Shown piece by piece: positions 37,167-45,035 of a DNA stretch of 64,000 bases. Position numbers and translations under genes: made by a program. Source of the stretch: AP-15 sp963845735 (GTDB lineage Bacteria; Pseudomonadota; Alphaproteobacteria; ATCC43930; CGMCC-115725). Under the pieces are notes generated by a model. It made no database searches. It saw only the letters and a program-made list of their open reading frames with translations, and was not told the DNA's origin. How positions within the stretch are numbered: position 1 is the stretch's first letter; the number at the start of each line of letters is the position of its first letter. The DNA lies in the NCBI GenBank assembly GCA_963845735.1, contig CAWJTR010000001.1, positions 186,001-250,000 of the forward strand, read 5' to 3'.

Positions 37167-37243
37167 GGCGGGATAGCTCAGCTGGTTAGAGCAGGGGAAT
37201 CATAATCCCAAGGTCGGGGGTTCAAATCCCTCTCCCGCTACCA
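37167..37243 (+). tRNA. tRNA-Met (CAT), elongator type
   Basis: 77 bases folding as a full cloverleaf: acceptor GGCGGGA pairs with TCCCGCT (first pair G-U), D arm GCTC/GAGC, anticodon loop ATCATAA with anticodon CAT, T loop GGTTCAAATCC, and an encoded CCA. Similar to alphaproteobacterial elongator tRNA-Met; a lysidine-type tRNA-Ile cannot be fully excluded. The DNA immediately after it changes character (lower GC, repeats), so its 3' end may have been an integration site. Confidence 0.93.
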
Positions 37244-37892
37244 CCTCGCAATCGGCGATCGGCAAGGCCGTGCGTCCAATTTGCCCAATTCCCGTTCAAC
37301 CGGGAAAATAACCGGGATTTTCCCTCGCCGCGGCCCCAAAATGGCCGGTCGACCTCCAAAAATAACATGTAAAATCAACAGCCTGAGGGCGAATTCCCGT
37401 GCCCGGATAACCGGGAATTATTTCGCCATAACCGGGAATTATTTTGCTCGAACCGGGAATTGACGGGAAATCCCGAAACTGGGCCAGCAAAGCAGGGGCT
37501 GACGATAAATCTCATGCCGCACTCAATCCTTCATTATCTCCTCCGCGCTGCGAGGCTAGCGCAGGATTGTGGCGAGAAAACCGTAGATCCCCTGAGCGCC
37601 TCGGCCTTTCCTTTGAGGTCGGCTTGCGCGCCTGGTCGAGCTGCTTCTTGGATTTAGGCGACGGCCCATCCCACAGACCATAGGGCCGCTTGTCCCGGCA
37701 TGGTCCGCGTGCGATGCGTAGCGCGAAGAGTTCTGTGAGCTACGCGGGCAACCGAGGCCGCCATTAGCTGCGTTTTGGATGCAGGTAGACCTCGCTGGAA
37801 CGCGCCCCTTGACTCATACGTCAGATAAATTATATGAAATTGTGCGATCTAATTTCGCGCCTTTTTCATGGAGAGGAACCGTGCCCGATACG
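37244..37892. other. Island left border: repeats and a decayed reading frame
   Basis: No intact gene. After the short repeat array, the minus strand from ~37735 to ~37507 keeps an open, codon-like frame (LTELFALRIARGPCRDKRPY, then GLWDGPSPKSKKQLDQARKP) ending at a stop, but with a stop where its start should be. It may be the 3' end of a lost mobile-element gene. The remainder to 37892 is AT-richer leader DNA of the next gene. Confidence 0.4.
37289..37475. repeat. Array of CCGGGAATTATTT-type short repeats
   Basis: Five copies of an AACCGGGAAT-like unit occur at 37298, 37310, 37409, 37430 and 37451; the last three are spaced 21 bp and read TAACCGGGAATTATTT. The first copy also forms a hairpin TTCCCG-6 bp-CGGGAA at 37289-37306. 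The 21 bp period equals two helical turns, like iterons or operator arrays. Similar intergenic repeats are familiar from Rhizobiales. It begins 46 bp after the tRNA. Confidence 0.7.
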
Positions 37893-38144
37893 ATGGAGAG
37901 GAGCCTTCATACAGGGGCTTCCATTAAGGACAAGCGATCAAAATTTGTCGAATTAGCCGAAAATCGCACCAAAAATGCCATCAAAGCCATCCGCGTAATC
38001 GCTAAATTGGGTAACAAAAATGCATACGAATTTACTGACGCCGACGTTAACAAGATCGCCAAGGCGTTAATCCGTGAGGTTGAGTTGATGAAGACCCGGA
38101 TGTCAACCACGGGTGGTAAAGAATTGGTCGACTTCGCGCTGTGA
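37893..38144 (+). CDS. Small helical protein preceding the GHKL ATPase
   Basis: 83 residues from ATG 37893 (MERSLHTGASIKDKRSKFVE). Mostly charged alpha-helix: KFVELAENRTKNAIKAIRVI, then AYEFTDADVNKIAKALIREV. The pattern of a small two-helix protein with the YEFTDxDVxKI motif recalls small ORFs next to R-M-related ATPases. GC content is visibly lower than in the flanks. It ends overlapping the region of the ATPase start and is likely co-translated; probable accessory or regulatory subunit. Function unknown. Confidence 0.6.
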   Translation: MERSLHTGASIKDKRSKFVELAENRTKNAIKAIRVIAKLGNKNAYEFTDADVNKIAKALIREVELMKTRMSTTGGKELVDFAL

Positions 38145-38176
38145 GAGTTCTATCGGCGAAACCCACGAGGGGCCTA

Positions 38177-40716
38177 ATGAACAATGGCGAGATAAGGGAT
38201 CTTTGCGTCGGCCTGCTGAATGCAGAGAGCGAAGAGGAGGTCATCGATCTCCTTCGGAAGCCGGGTTATTGGGAAGAGCCGGCAGTCTGGCGCCATTACG
38301 GCGACGTCGAAAACAATTGGGGCCAAGGTGGCAATCAGCAGAGCCTCGCCGAGGCAGCGCTGGTGGAGAAAATAGTCAACGCGGTCGACGCGCGGCTCAT
38401 CAATGAGTGCTTGGAGCGTGGCGTCGATCCCAAGGGGCCGGACGCACCTAAGAACATCCGCGAGGCGGTCTCCCGTTTTTTCGAGGGGGGTAGCGGAGAC
38501 AAGATTTCGATCGGCGGCTTTCTCGAGGAATGGCCGGACGAGAAGATCCGGCAGGTGGCACAAGGGATCACACTGTGCGGCACGGGCACGAAGCCGATCC
38601 TGAATCTCACGATCAGCGATTGCGGCGAGGGCCAGACCCCCCGGAAGCTTCCAACGACCATCATGTCGCTCAACAAGAGCAACAAGATGTACATCCCCTT
38701 CGTACAGGGGCAATTCAATCAGGGTGGCACCGGCGCGCTGCGCTTTTGCGGCAAGAACAACCTCCAGCTCGTGGTCAGCCGCCGTAATCCGAAGCTTCTC
38801 GGGCCGGACCCCGACGAAGACGATTCCCATTGGGGCTTCACCGTGGTCCGCCGCGAGCGACCCACCGGCGGACGCCGTAACTCGATATACACGTATCTGG
38901 CGCCCGTCGACGTTGGCACCGCGCATCCGGAACGCAAAGGAGAGCTGTTATCGTTCTCGGCGCCGTCCTTGAAAATCTATCCGGACAGGGACACCCCCTA
39001 CGGCCGCGAAGCGACCTACGGATCGGTGATTAAGCTGTTCGATTATAAATATCTCGGGGAGCGTTCCAACATCATCCGCGGCCGGAGCATCTTTAGTCGG
39101 CTAGACTTGCTGCTGCCCGAGATTGCCTTGCCGATCAGGATGTACGAGTTCCGCAAGAGCGAGAGCGGGAAATATCTTGACTCTGGTAGCCGTGAGACGT
39201 CCCTGAGCGGACTGCGCCGCCGGCTCAATAATACCCCAAACGTGGAGAACGGATTTCCTATTACAATCCCGTTTTCGCCGGCCGGCGAGCAACTCTATGC
39301 CACCGTTTACGCCTTCAAACCCGCCGGCACGGCGCGTGATGACAGAGATGTCGATGACGGCGAGGCCAATCCGAGGAAGAAGCTCGGGGGCCTTACCCGA
39401 TACCGCAAGCGCGAAGGGGTGCTGTTCGTGCGGAACGGCCAGACCCAAGGTGCGCTACCGAAAGATTTTTTTCGGACGGGACGCGATAAAGCTGAAGACG
39501 CTCGCCGATGACCTTCTGGTGTTCGTCGAATGTGACAAGATGAATGACGATGTCCGCGAAGACCTGTTCATGCCGTCTCGCGATCGGCTTACCGATAATG
39601 ACTTCAAGGACGAACTTATTGACGGGCTAGAGCAAGCCTTGCGGGACGACGAGTACCTTGCGGCAGTTGCGGAATCAGCGCCAGCTAGAGCGCATGACGG
39701 ACAGAATGAAGGACGATAAACCGCTCGCCGAGGTTCTGCAGCACCTAATCCGGAGTTCACCCAATCTGACGGCCCTGCTGCAACTTGGGCAGCGGATCAC
39801 AGCGCCCTTCAATACGAACCCGGCCGCGGCTCAGAAGGAGGAGCCATTCAAGGGTGAGGTCTATCCTAGCTTTTTTAAGATAAAGAACGTTCCCTACGGG
39901 GAGGTGCACAAACGGTATTGCCCGATCAACTATCGCATGCGCTTGACATTCGAGACCGACGTCCGCGACGATTATTTCTCCAGGCGGATCGAGGGCGGAA
40001 AATTCTCACTGATGTGGATCGACGAGGCGGGCAAGGAGCACAATGTATCCATTGTCGGGCCGAGCCTACGAGACGGCATGGCCAATGTGACGGCGACATT
40101 GCCGGACGGCGCGGAAGTCGGCCAGATCCTCAGTTTCGTCGCGCGCACTAGAGATTCCCGCAGCGAGTTCGAAAGCCCAATCGCCGTCACTGTCCGGCCA
40201 CCGGCGGAGCACCGCAAGGGTGGCAGTAAACCAAAGAAGGACCGGAAGACTGCTGACAAAGCACCCGGGAAAGACCGCGAGAAACCGCGCGAGCTCGCCA
40301 CGCCGAAGATTGATCCCGTTTATAGAGACCGCTGGGCTGGGCAAAAACCGGCGTTCGATGAGTACACTGGCATGCGGATGGACGTCGATTACGACGCGGA
40401 GGAGAATGAAATTCCGGTCTTTCGGATCAACATGGATAACACACCGCTGCTCAACGAGATCAAGCAGCGACGCCTCGAAGACACCTCCGCCCGCAACCAG
40501 TTCATGTACGGGAACGTGCTGGTCGGCCTGTCGATCCTCTTGCAGGACAAGGACAAGAATGACGTACCCGAGGATGCGACACAGCCGAAAGTCGAGGACC
40601 GGATAGAGACGACATGCCGGGGGCTGGCGCCCTTCATGCTCTCGTTGACGTCACTCGGGCTTGAGGATTTATCGGACGCTGAGCCGCTCGATGGCCTGGA
40701 GACGGCCACCGGCTGA
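38177..40716 (+). CDS. Large GHKL (HSP90/MutL-fold) ATPase of a defence-like locus (two frameshifts)
   Basis: Start at ATG 38177 (MNNGEIRDLCVGLLNAESEE) with ribosome site GAGGGG. Bergerat-fold motifs: N-box LVEKIVNAVDARLINECLER, G1 TISDCGEGQTPRKLPTT, and lid/G2 FVQGQFNQGGTGALRFCG. Frame changes near 39470 (a run of seven T) and near 39660; the pieces join as ALPKDFFGRDAIKLKTLADD, then FVECDKMNDDVREDLFMPSR, then LRQLRNQRQLERMTDRMKDD. The C-terminal half (to 40716) has beta-rich and a Lys-rich linker segment. ~845 residues. Related ATPases occur in MORC/MutL-type restriction-modification loci. No nuclease motif is evident. Confidence 0.75.
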
Positions 40717-41929
40717 GTATCGGTCTTTCCGGTGGATCAGCACAACCTCCCGGCTGCCGGGCGTCTCGCCGCGCTGATCCGAATACCAGCGCCGGCTCGG
40801 GACTGTCCGCCATAGCCGGCCATCGGCCTCACCACGAAGTAGTGGCAGAAATACCTCCGACAAACCGGCCTCCTCCATGGTCTCGAGATAGCGTTCGAGC
40901 TGCCAGGAGAAGTCGGAGAATGCGACCATCTGAACAATCGTCGTGTTCTCGTCGGCTATGCGCCGCGACTGACGACATCGTGGCGCGGACGTTGTTGAAA
41001 TAGGTTTTGAGTTCAGGATATTTTCGGTCACCCATCGTGTAGTAGCTGCTGCCGGCACCATCGAGTTTATTGGCAATCATGAAAGGTAGCGGCGCTTCCT
41101 TGCGGCCGTCGACTTGCCAGCGATGATACAGCACGTGCACTCCTGGGTACGGCGGCGAGGTAATGACAAGCTTCGGCGCCGGCCAATCGAACAAGCTCTT
41201 CGTCGTCTTCAAGCCCGGCCGCTGGGCGATTCATCACGCGCATTGTGGGCGGGTTGGGGTAGCGCTCGACCGCGGTCGCGAAGCTGGCGCGCGCCGGAGA
41301 CCATTTCCGTCGCGATTTCGGTCAGCATCTTTCGAAACTCATCGACCGTCGGCAGTTTACTACGCCCGTCGAGCGCCCATTGGGCGGTTCGCAAAACGAC
41401 ACAGCGGCCGAATGCTTCGAGACGCCGGGAGCCGAGCCGTAACGCGCTACCGACACCTTGCTCGATCGCTTTTCGCAGCCGCCAGCGCGAGGGATGATCG
41501 AGATGCTTGTAATAGCCGAGCTCTGCGTGGTCCGCGAAATAGACTGATGAGGTGTGCATATGCGACAGCTTTGGCAGCTTGGGTCGCCCATGATGCGAGC
41601 CGATCGAGTTCAGCCTCGTCGAAGATAGTAGTTTTTACCGTCGCGACGAATTCGGCGAGTGGGCTGATATCGACGCCGATGGCGTGTCGGCCGAGCACCA
41701 GCGCTTCCACGAGCGTCGTGCCGCCCCCAACGTGATTGTCCAACACCAGGTCGGCCGGCTGCGTGAATGTCTCAATGGCGGCGCGCACGAATGAAGGGCT
41801 GAAACGGGCAGGATACTTGTAGAAGCCGTGCGTCAGACCGCGCACGGGCTCGCGGTCGCGGGCACCGGCCACCAGCGCCGCTTGCGCGGCGCTGGGCAGA
41901 TTGAGCGTCGGCGGGCGCGTTTTAGTCAT
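40669..41929 (-). CDS. DNA methyltransferase, N4-cytosine/N6-adenine type (several frameshifts)
   Basis: From ATG 41929 (MTKTRPPTLNLPSAAQAALV). N-terminal GFYKYPARFSPSFVRAAIET precedes motif I LVLDNHVGGGTTLVEALVLG and motif II AIGVDISPLAEFV. After shifts near 41570, 41278 and 41190 comes motif IV VITSPPYPGVHVLYHRWQV (SPPY favours N4-cytosine), then YYTMGDRKYPELKTYFNNV, and after ~40965 RIADENTTIVQMVAFSDFSW to the stop at 40669. ~418 residues if corrected. It is convergent with, and overlaps by 48 bp, the GHKL ATPase gene. Motif I has DNH where DPF is usual. Confidence 0.8.
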
Positions 41930-42134
41930 GCTTTTTTCCTCGTGTGCTTCTCGCTTTACGAGTAGCGAGCCACGCGGAAATCGCTTCTTCAGTGATCTCG
42001 TACGCGGGCCGATCCTCATCCAATGCAGTTTTTTTCAACTCCTTGATCAGATTCGGATGGAGGTAGACGAGGAGCGACTTGCGGCCATCGGGTCTTATTC
42101 GAGTGGGATTTTTTGATCCGGAACGGCTGGCCAT
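41922..42134 (-). CDS. Ribbon-helix-helix regulator cotranscribed with the methyltransferase
   Basis: 70 residues from ATG 42134 (MASRSGSKNPTRIRPDGRKS). The ribbon KSLLVYLHPNLIKELKKTAL and helix YEITEEAISAWLATRK give a CopG/ParD-like RHH fold. Its stop overlaps the methyltransferase start by 8 bp, so the two are translationally coupled. RHH dimers commonly repress their own operon; three regularly spaced sites lie directly upstream of its start. Confidence 0.75.
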   Translation of the reverse strand: MASRSGSKNPTRIRPDGRKSLLVYLHPNLIKELKKTALDEDRPAYEITEEAISAWLATRKARSTRGKKHD

Positions 42135-42141
42135 TAGTCTC

Positions 42142-42171
42142 AAGCTATCTGGATAGCTACCGTGTTAGCTA
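42142..42171 (-). promoter_or_regulatory. Triple TAGCTA operator before the RHH-methyltransferase operon
   Basis: On the plus strand AAGCTA (42142), TAGCTA (42154) and TAGCTA (42166) repeat with an exact 12 bp period, the third ending 8 bp before the RHH ATG region. Because TAGCTA is itself a palindrome the sites read the same on both strands. RHH dimers bind short sites in such tandem, roughly one-turn-spaced arrays, so autoregulation is likely. Confidence 0.6.
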
Positions 42172-42301
42172 TTGCATGGGAGTGTGAGTGCCGCAACAGT
42201 AATTTCCGACCGAATCCCTCCCCGGGCGGTAGAATTCTGACTGTCGACGCTATTTTCCGCGCTCGCCCAGTCGAATGTCGGTTATGGCCGGGCCGCGGCT
42301 G

Positions 42302-42384
42302 CTAGTGGGGCCAGGCGACGATGTTGAAGTCGTCGAGCAGGGGCGCGATGCGGCCGGTGTCGGACTGGTCCATGATCGCGCGGG
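42302..42384 (-). repeat. Displaced copy A of the ptsP 3' end
   Basis: 83 bp closely matching the last codons of ptsP including the stop (C-terminus ARAIMDQSDSGR to WPH). Upstream of it the sequence shared with ptsP ends abruptly and is replaced by a sequence shared with copies B and C (CCTCT-CCTTTTC-CTTGTCC type). Confidence 0.8.
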
Positions 42385-42747
42385 CCGGCCAAGCCTCTAC
42401 CTTTTCACTCTTGTCCGAGGCGGTCGTCTAGAACGGGCGGCGCGAAACGGAGCGAGCCGGTTGGGAAGGCGTGGATACGCGGAACAAGTCCGCGCAAGAC
42501 CGTTTCAATTATTCCGTGCGTGCCCTTTTTTGAGCGGGGTGAAGCCCGTGCCGGCGGCGGGCGTAGGTCCCGGCCTGTGCCGGGACGACGACCGGGCAGG
42601 CGTTCCGCGTCGGGGTGGAAGGTGGCGATGTTATGTTTTGGTTGTGTTGAATTTATTGAGTAGTTGTTGTTGTGTTTTGATTTTGTATTGTTTTGATGAT
42701 TGTGTAGGTTGTGTGTTTGTGGGGGTTGCGTCGGGGTGGAAGGTGGC

Positions 42748-42830
42748 TAATGGGGCCAGGCGGCGGTGTTGAAGTCATCGAGCAGGCGGCGATGCGGCCT
42801 GAATCGGATTGGTCCATGATCGCGCAGGCC
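42748..42830 (-). repeat. Displaced copy B of the ptsP 3' end
   Basis: Second partial copy, 446 bp beyond copy A, encoding the end of ptsP with small changes (a one-base loss in the GAGCAG run breaks the frame). Preceded by the same GTCGGGGTGGAAGGTGG block found before copy C and next to the true ptsP stop. Confidence 0.8.
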
Positions 42831-43038
42831 GTCCGGGCGTCTTTCTTTTCGCTCTTGTCCAAGGCGGCCGATTTGAGCGCTTTTCGACCGAGTTGATGCA
42901 CCCGGCACGCTCACCCCCACCCCGACCCGCCCCCATCGAGGGGGCGGGAGTAAAATGGGGGTGCTGACACAGGCCTTCCCCCTTGATGGGGAGGGTTTGG
43001 GAGGGGATGAGTGCGGTTCAATTTGGTCGGAAACCGCT

Positions 43039-43202
43039 CTAGACGGGCGGAGAGAACGAAGCGAGCCGGTTAGGAAGGCGTGGATACGCGGAACACGTCC
43101 GCGCAAGACCCCTTCAATTGTTTCATGTGTCCTTTGTCACTTGGCCGGAAGCTCGCGCCAGGGCCGGGGTGGGTCCCGGCCTGCGAGCGTGTGAAGGAAT
43201 TG
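43039..43202. repeat. Direct repeat, first copy (second at 43592-43756)
   Basis: About 165 bp containing GGCGTGGATACGCGGAACAC and GAAGCTCGCGCCAGGGCCGG, almost identical to 43592-43756. A diverged form is also found after copy A (42461-42512) and a weaker one at 44618-44650. No protein is encoded. Confidence 0.75.
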
Positions 43203-43228
43203 GTCTCGAAACGAAAGCCGGGTGCGGT

Positions 43229-43553
43229 AGGCCGCCGTGCGTGGTTCGAGACGCGCCTTCGGCGCTCCTCACCATGACGTACGTTATTGATAGCATTGAG
43301 AAACCACCTCATCCCCGGCCTGCGCCGGGGCAGGCTCTGAGGAAGCCGCAACGCGGCTGTCTCGAAGGACGCACCGTACCGACCCAACCATCCTTCAATT
43401 CCCTCACACGCTCCTGCGCCGGGACGATGACCGGGCAGGCGTTCTGGCGTCGGGGTGGAAGGTGGTTAGTGGGGCCAGGCGACGGTGTTGAAGTCGCCGA
43501 GCAGGGCGGCGATGCGGCCCGAGTCGGACTGGTCCATGATCGCGCGGGTCGTC
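43229..43553. repeat. ~320 bp direct repeat, left copy
   Basis: Includes CACCATGACGTACGTTATTG, CCTCATCCCCGGCCTGCGCC and ptsP-tail copy C; nearly identical to 44717-45035, where the repeat runs into the real ptsP 3' end. The two copies bracket the MazEF genes at a period of ~1.49 kb. Confidence 0.8.
43467..43550 (-). repeat. Displaced copy C of the ptsP 3' end
   Basis: Third partial copy, 719 bp beyond copy B and 1,486 bp before the true ptsP end, with a TAA stop in place of TAG. It lies inside the larger 43229-43553 direct repeat. Confidence 0.8.
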
Positions 43554-43591
43554 CGAGCCTCTTCCTTTTCGCTTTTGTCCTGGGCGGTCGT

Positions 43592-43756
43592 CTAGAACGC
43601 GCGGAGAGAACGAAGCGAACCGGTTAGGAAGGCGTGGATACGCGGAACACGTCCGCGCAAGACCGCATCAATTGTTTCATGCGTCCTTTGTCACTTGGGC
43701 GGAAGCTCGCGCCAGGGCCGGGGTGGGTCAGGGCCTGCGAGCGTGTGAAAGAATTG
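43592..43756. repeat. Direct repeat, second copy (first at 43039-43202)
   Basis: Partner of the repeat at 43039. It directly follows ptsP-tail copy C and leads into the palindromic element at 43766. Confidence 0.75.
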
Positions 43757-43765
43757 CCGGTAGTT

Positions 43766-43889
43766 CGTCATTCCGGGGCGAGGGCGCAGCCCACGAGCCC
43801 GGAACCCATGAACACAGACCTGCGATCCGTCGGAAAAGCCGGTGTTCGTGGGTTCCGGGTCTGCCCCTGCGGGGCATCCCGGAATGACG
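43766..43889. repeat. 124 bp palindromic, MITE-like element
   Basis: Ends are inverted copies CGTCATTCCGGG / CCCGGAATGACG; a second inner inverted pair is AGCCCGGAACCCATGAACAC with GTGTTCGTGGGTTCCGGGT. The element can fold into one long hairpin. It resembles small palindromic intergenic elements of Bradyrhizobium-like genomes. Confidence 0.7.
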
Positions 43890-43972
43890 ATTTCTGGCGA
43901 AGGCATATCTTCACACGCTCCTGCGCCGGGACGGCGACAGGGGCGGGCGCCCGATTTGTGGGGGAGGTGTTC

Positions 43973-44005
43973 TTGCAGGCTTCGCCATCGTGTGCTACAT
44001 GTAGC
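43973..44005 (+). promoter_or_regulatory. mazEF promoter with overlapping palindromic operator
   Basis: TTGCAG (43973-43978), 17 bp, TACATG (43996-44001). The -10 is inside the perfect 12 bp palindrome GCTACATGTAGC (43994-44005), 14 bp before the antitoxin ATG, a normal place for antitoxin autorepression. Confidence 0.5.
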
Positions 44006-44019
44006 GCGGAGAGGTGAGG

Positions 44020-44253
44020 ATGGCTAAGCCGATGTCGAGCGCCGCGCGGGTCGAGCGCCGCCGCGCCAAATTGCGGGCAGCCGGGCTGCGGCCGGTCCAG
44101 ATCTGGGTCCCGGATACCCGCGTGCCGGGATTTCCCGAGGAGTGCCGCCGACAGTCTCGCCTGGTGCGCAACAGCGAGACCGATGCGAGCCGCGTCGAGG
44201 AGGAGGCGTGGGCGGCCGCTTCCTGGGAAGCGGCCGCGAATGATTCGGGGTGA
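44020..44253 (+). CDS. MazE-type antitoxin (DUF3018)
   Basis: 77 residues from ATG 44020, with ribosome site GGAGAGGTGAGG. The sequence SSAARVERRRAKLRAAGLRP then VQIWVPDTRVPGFPEECRRQ is the signature of the DUF3018 antitoxin-MazE-like family; the acidic tail EEEAWAAASWEAAA likely wraps the toxin. Overlaps the toxin start by 14 bp. Confidence 0.88.
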   Translation: MAKPMSSAARVERRRAKLRAAGLRPVQIWVPDTRVPGFPEECRRQSRLVRNSETDASRVEEEAWAAASWEAAANDSG

Positions 44254-44557
44254 TCTCGTCGTGGTCTCCTTGCCCGGCGATTACGGCAAGCCGCGGCCCG
44301 CTATGGTTATCCAGTCGGATCTGTTCGCCGAGCATCCCTCGGTTACCGTCCTGCCGATCACCAGCCATCTGGTCGACGCGCCGCTGCTGCGTATCGGGAT
44401 CGGTCCTGACAGCGGCGTGGAACGGGTGTCGCAGATCCAGATCGACAAGGCGCAAACCCCGCGCCGAGAAAGGATCGGCGCGGTTATCGGCCGGGTGGAC
44501 AATGCGACCCTGACCGCCGTTAACCGGGCCCTCGCGGTATTTCTGGGATTGGCGTGA
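44240..44557 (+). CDS. MazF/PemK-type mRNA interferase toxin
   Basis: 105 residues from ATG 44240 (MIRGDLVVVSLPGDYGKPRP). MazF features: early RGDLVVVSLPGDYGKPRPAM, the middle TVLPITSHLVDAPLLRI, and the conserved SQIQIDKAQTPRRERIG that carries catalytic residues. Expected to cut mRNA at short sites. Translationally coupled to the antitoxin. It stands within the ptsP-tail repeat array. Confidence 0.9.
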   Translation: MIRGDLVVVSLPGDYGKPRPAMVIQSDLFAEHPSVTVLPITSHLVDAPLLRIGIGPDSGVERVSQIQIDKAQTPRRERIGAVIGRVDNATLTAVNRALAVFLGLA

Positions 44558-44951
44558 CCGGGACGGTCCCTGCGAGCCATGCGACCTAAAATTCGCCGGC
44601 CAGGGCCGAAACGAATAAGTGGATTCGCAGAACAGATTCGCGCAAGACGGGGTTCGATTGCTTCGTGGGTCTATCGTCACGGGCGGAAGCCCGTGACGGC
44701 GGCGGGCCTGGGTCCCGGCCGCCGTGCGTGGTTCGAGACGCGCCTTCGGCGCTCCTCACCATGACGTACGTTATTGATAGCATTGAGAAACCGCCTCATC
44801 CCCGGCCTGCGCCGGGGCAGGCTCTGAGGAAGCCGCAACGCCTCTGTCTCGAAGGACGCACCGTGCCGACCCAGCCATCCTTCAATTCCCTCACACGCTC
44901 CTGCGCCGGGACGACGATCGGGCAGGCGTTCCGGCGCCGGGTGGAAGGTGG
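44558..44951. other. Gene-free gap between mazF and ptsP
   Basis: 394 bp made of a diverged piece of the 165 bp repeat (around 44618-44650) and the right ~320 bp direct repeat. No gene or terminator with a T-run was seen after ptsP; its 3' flank is repeat DNA. Confidence 0.6.
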
Positions 44952-45035
44952 CTAATGGGGCCAGGCGACGGTGTTGAAGTCGTCGAGCAGGGCAGCGATA
45001 CGGCCTGAATCGGACTGGTCCATGATCGCGCGGGC
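44717..45035. repeat. ~320 bp direct repeat, right copy
   Basis: Right partner of 43229-43553. Its right part is the functional end of ptsP, so the shared sequence crosses from intergenic DNA into a gene. Confidence 0.8.

Larger units (their letters stand above)
42172..44019. other. Gene-free repeat array between the methyltransferase operon and mazE
   Basis: About 1.85 kb without a convincing gene. Content: three ptsP-tail copies, two ~165 bp direct repeats, the left ~320 bp repeat, a 124 bp palindrome, and at ~42640-42720 a T/G-rich low-complexity tract (TTGTTGTTGTGTTTTGATTT). Reading frames here are by-products of the repeats. Confidence 0.7.

Noticed and set aside
42210..42235. Possible right att copy of the tRNA-Met 3' end (AATCCCTC-CCG)
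   Set aside because: Only about 8 contiguous bases match the tRNA T-arm/acceptor; this is within chance, so it was not called an attachment site.
42640..42720. T/G-rich tract as a possible origin or AT-rich regulatory island
   Set aside because: No DnaA boxes or iterons in it; most likely low-complexity repeat DNA.
42747..43106. 119-codon minus-strand frame in the repeat array
   Set aside because: It only reads through ptsP-tail copy B and flanking repeat DNA; there is no start context or conserved upstream part.
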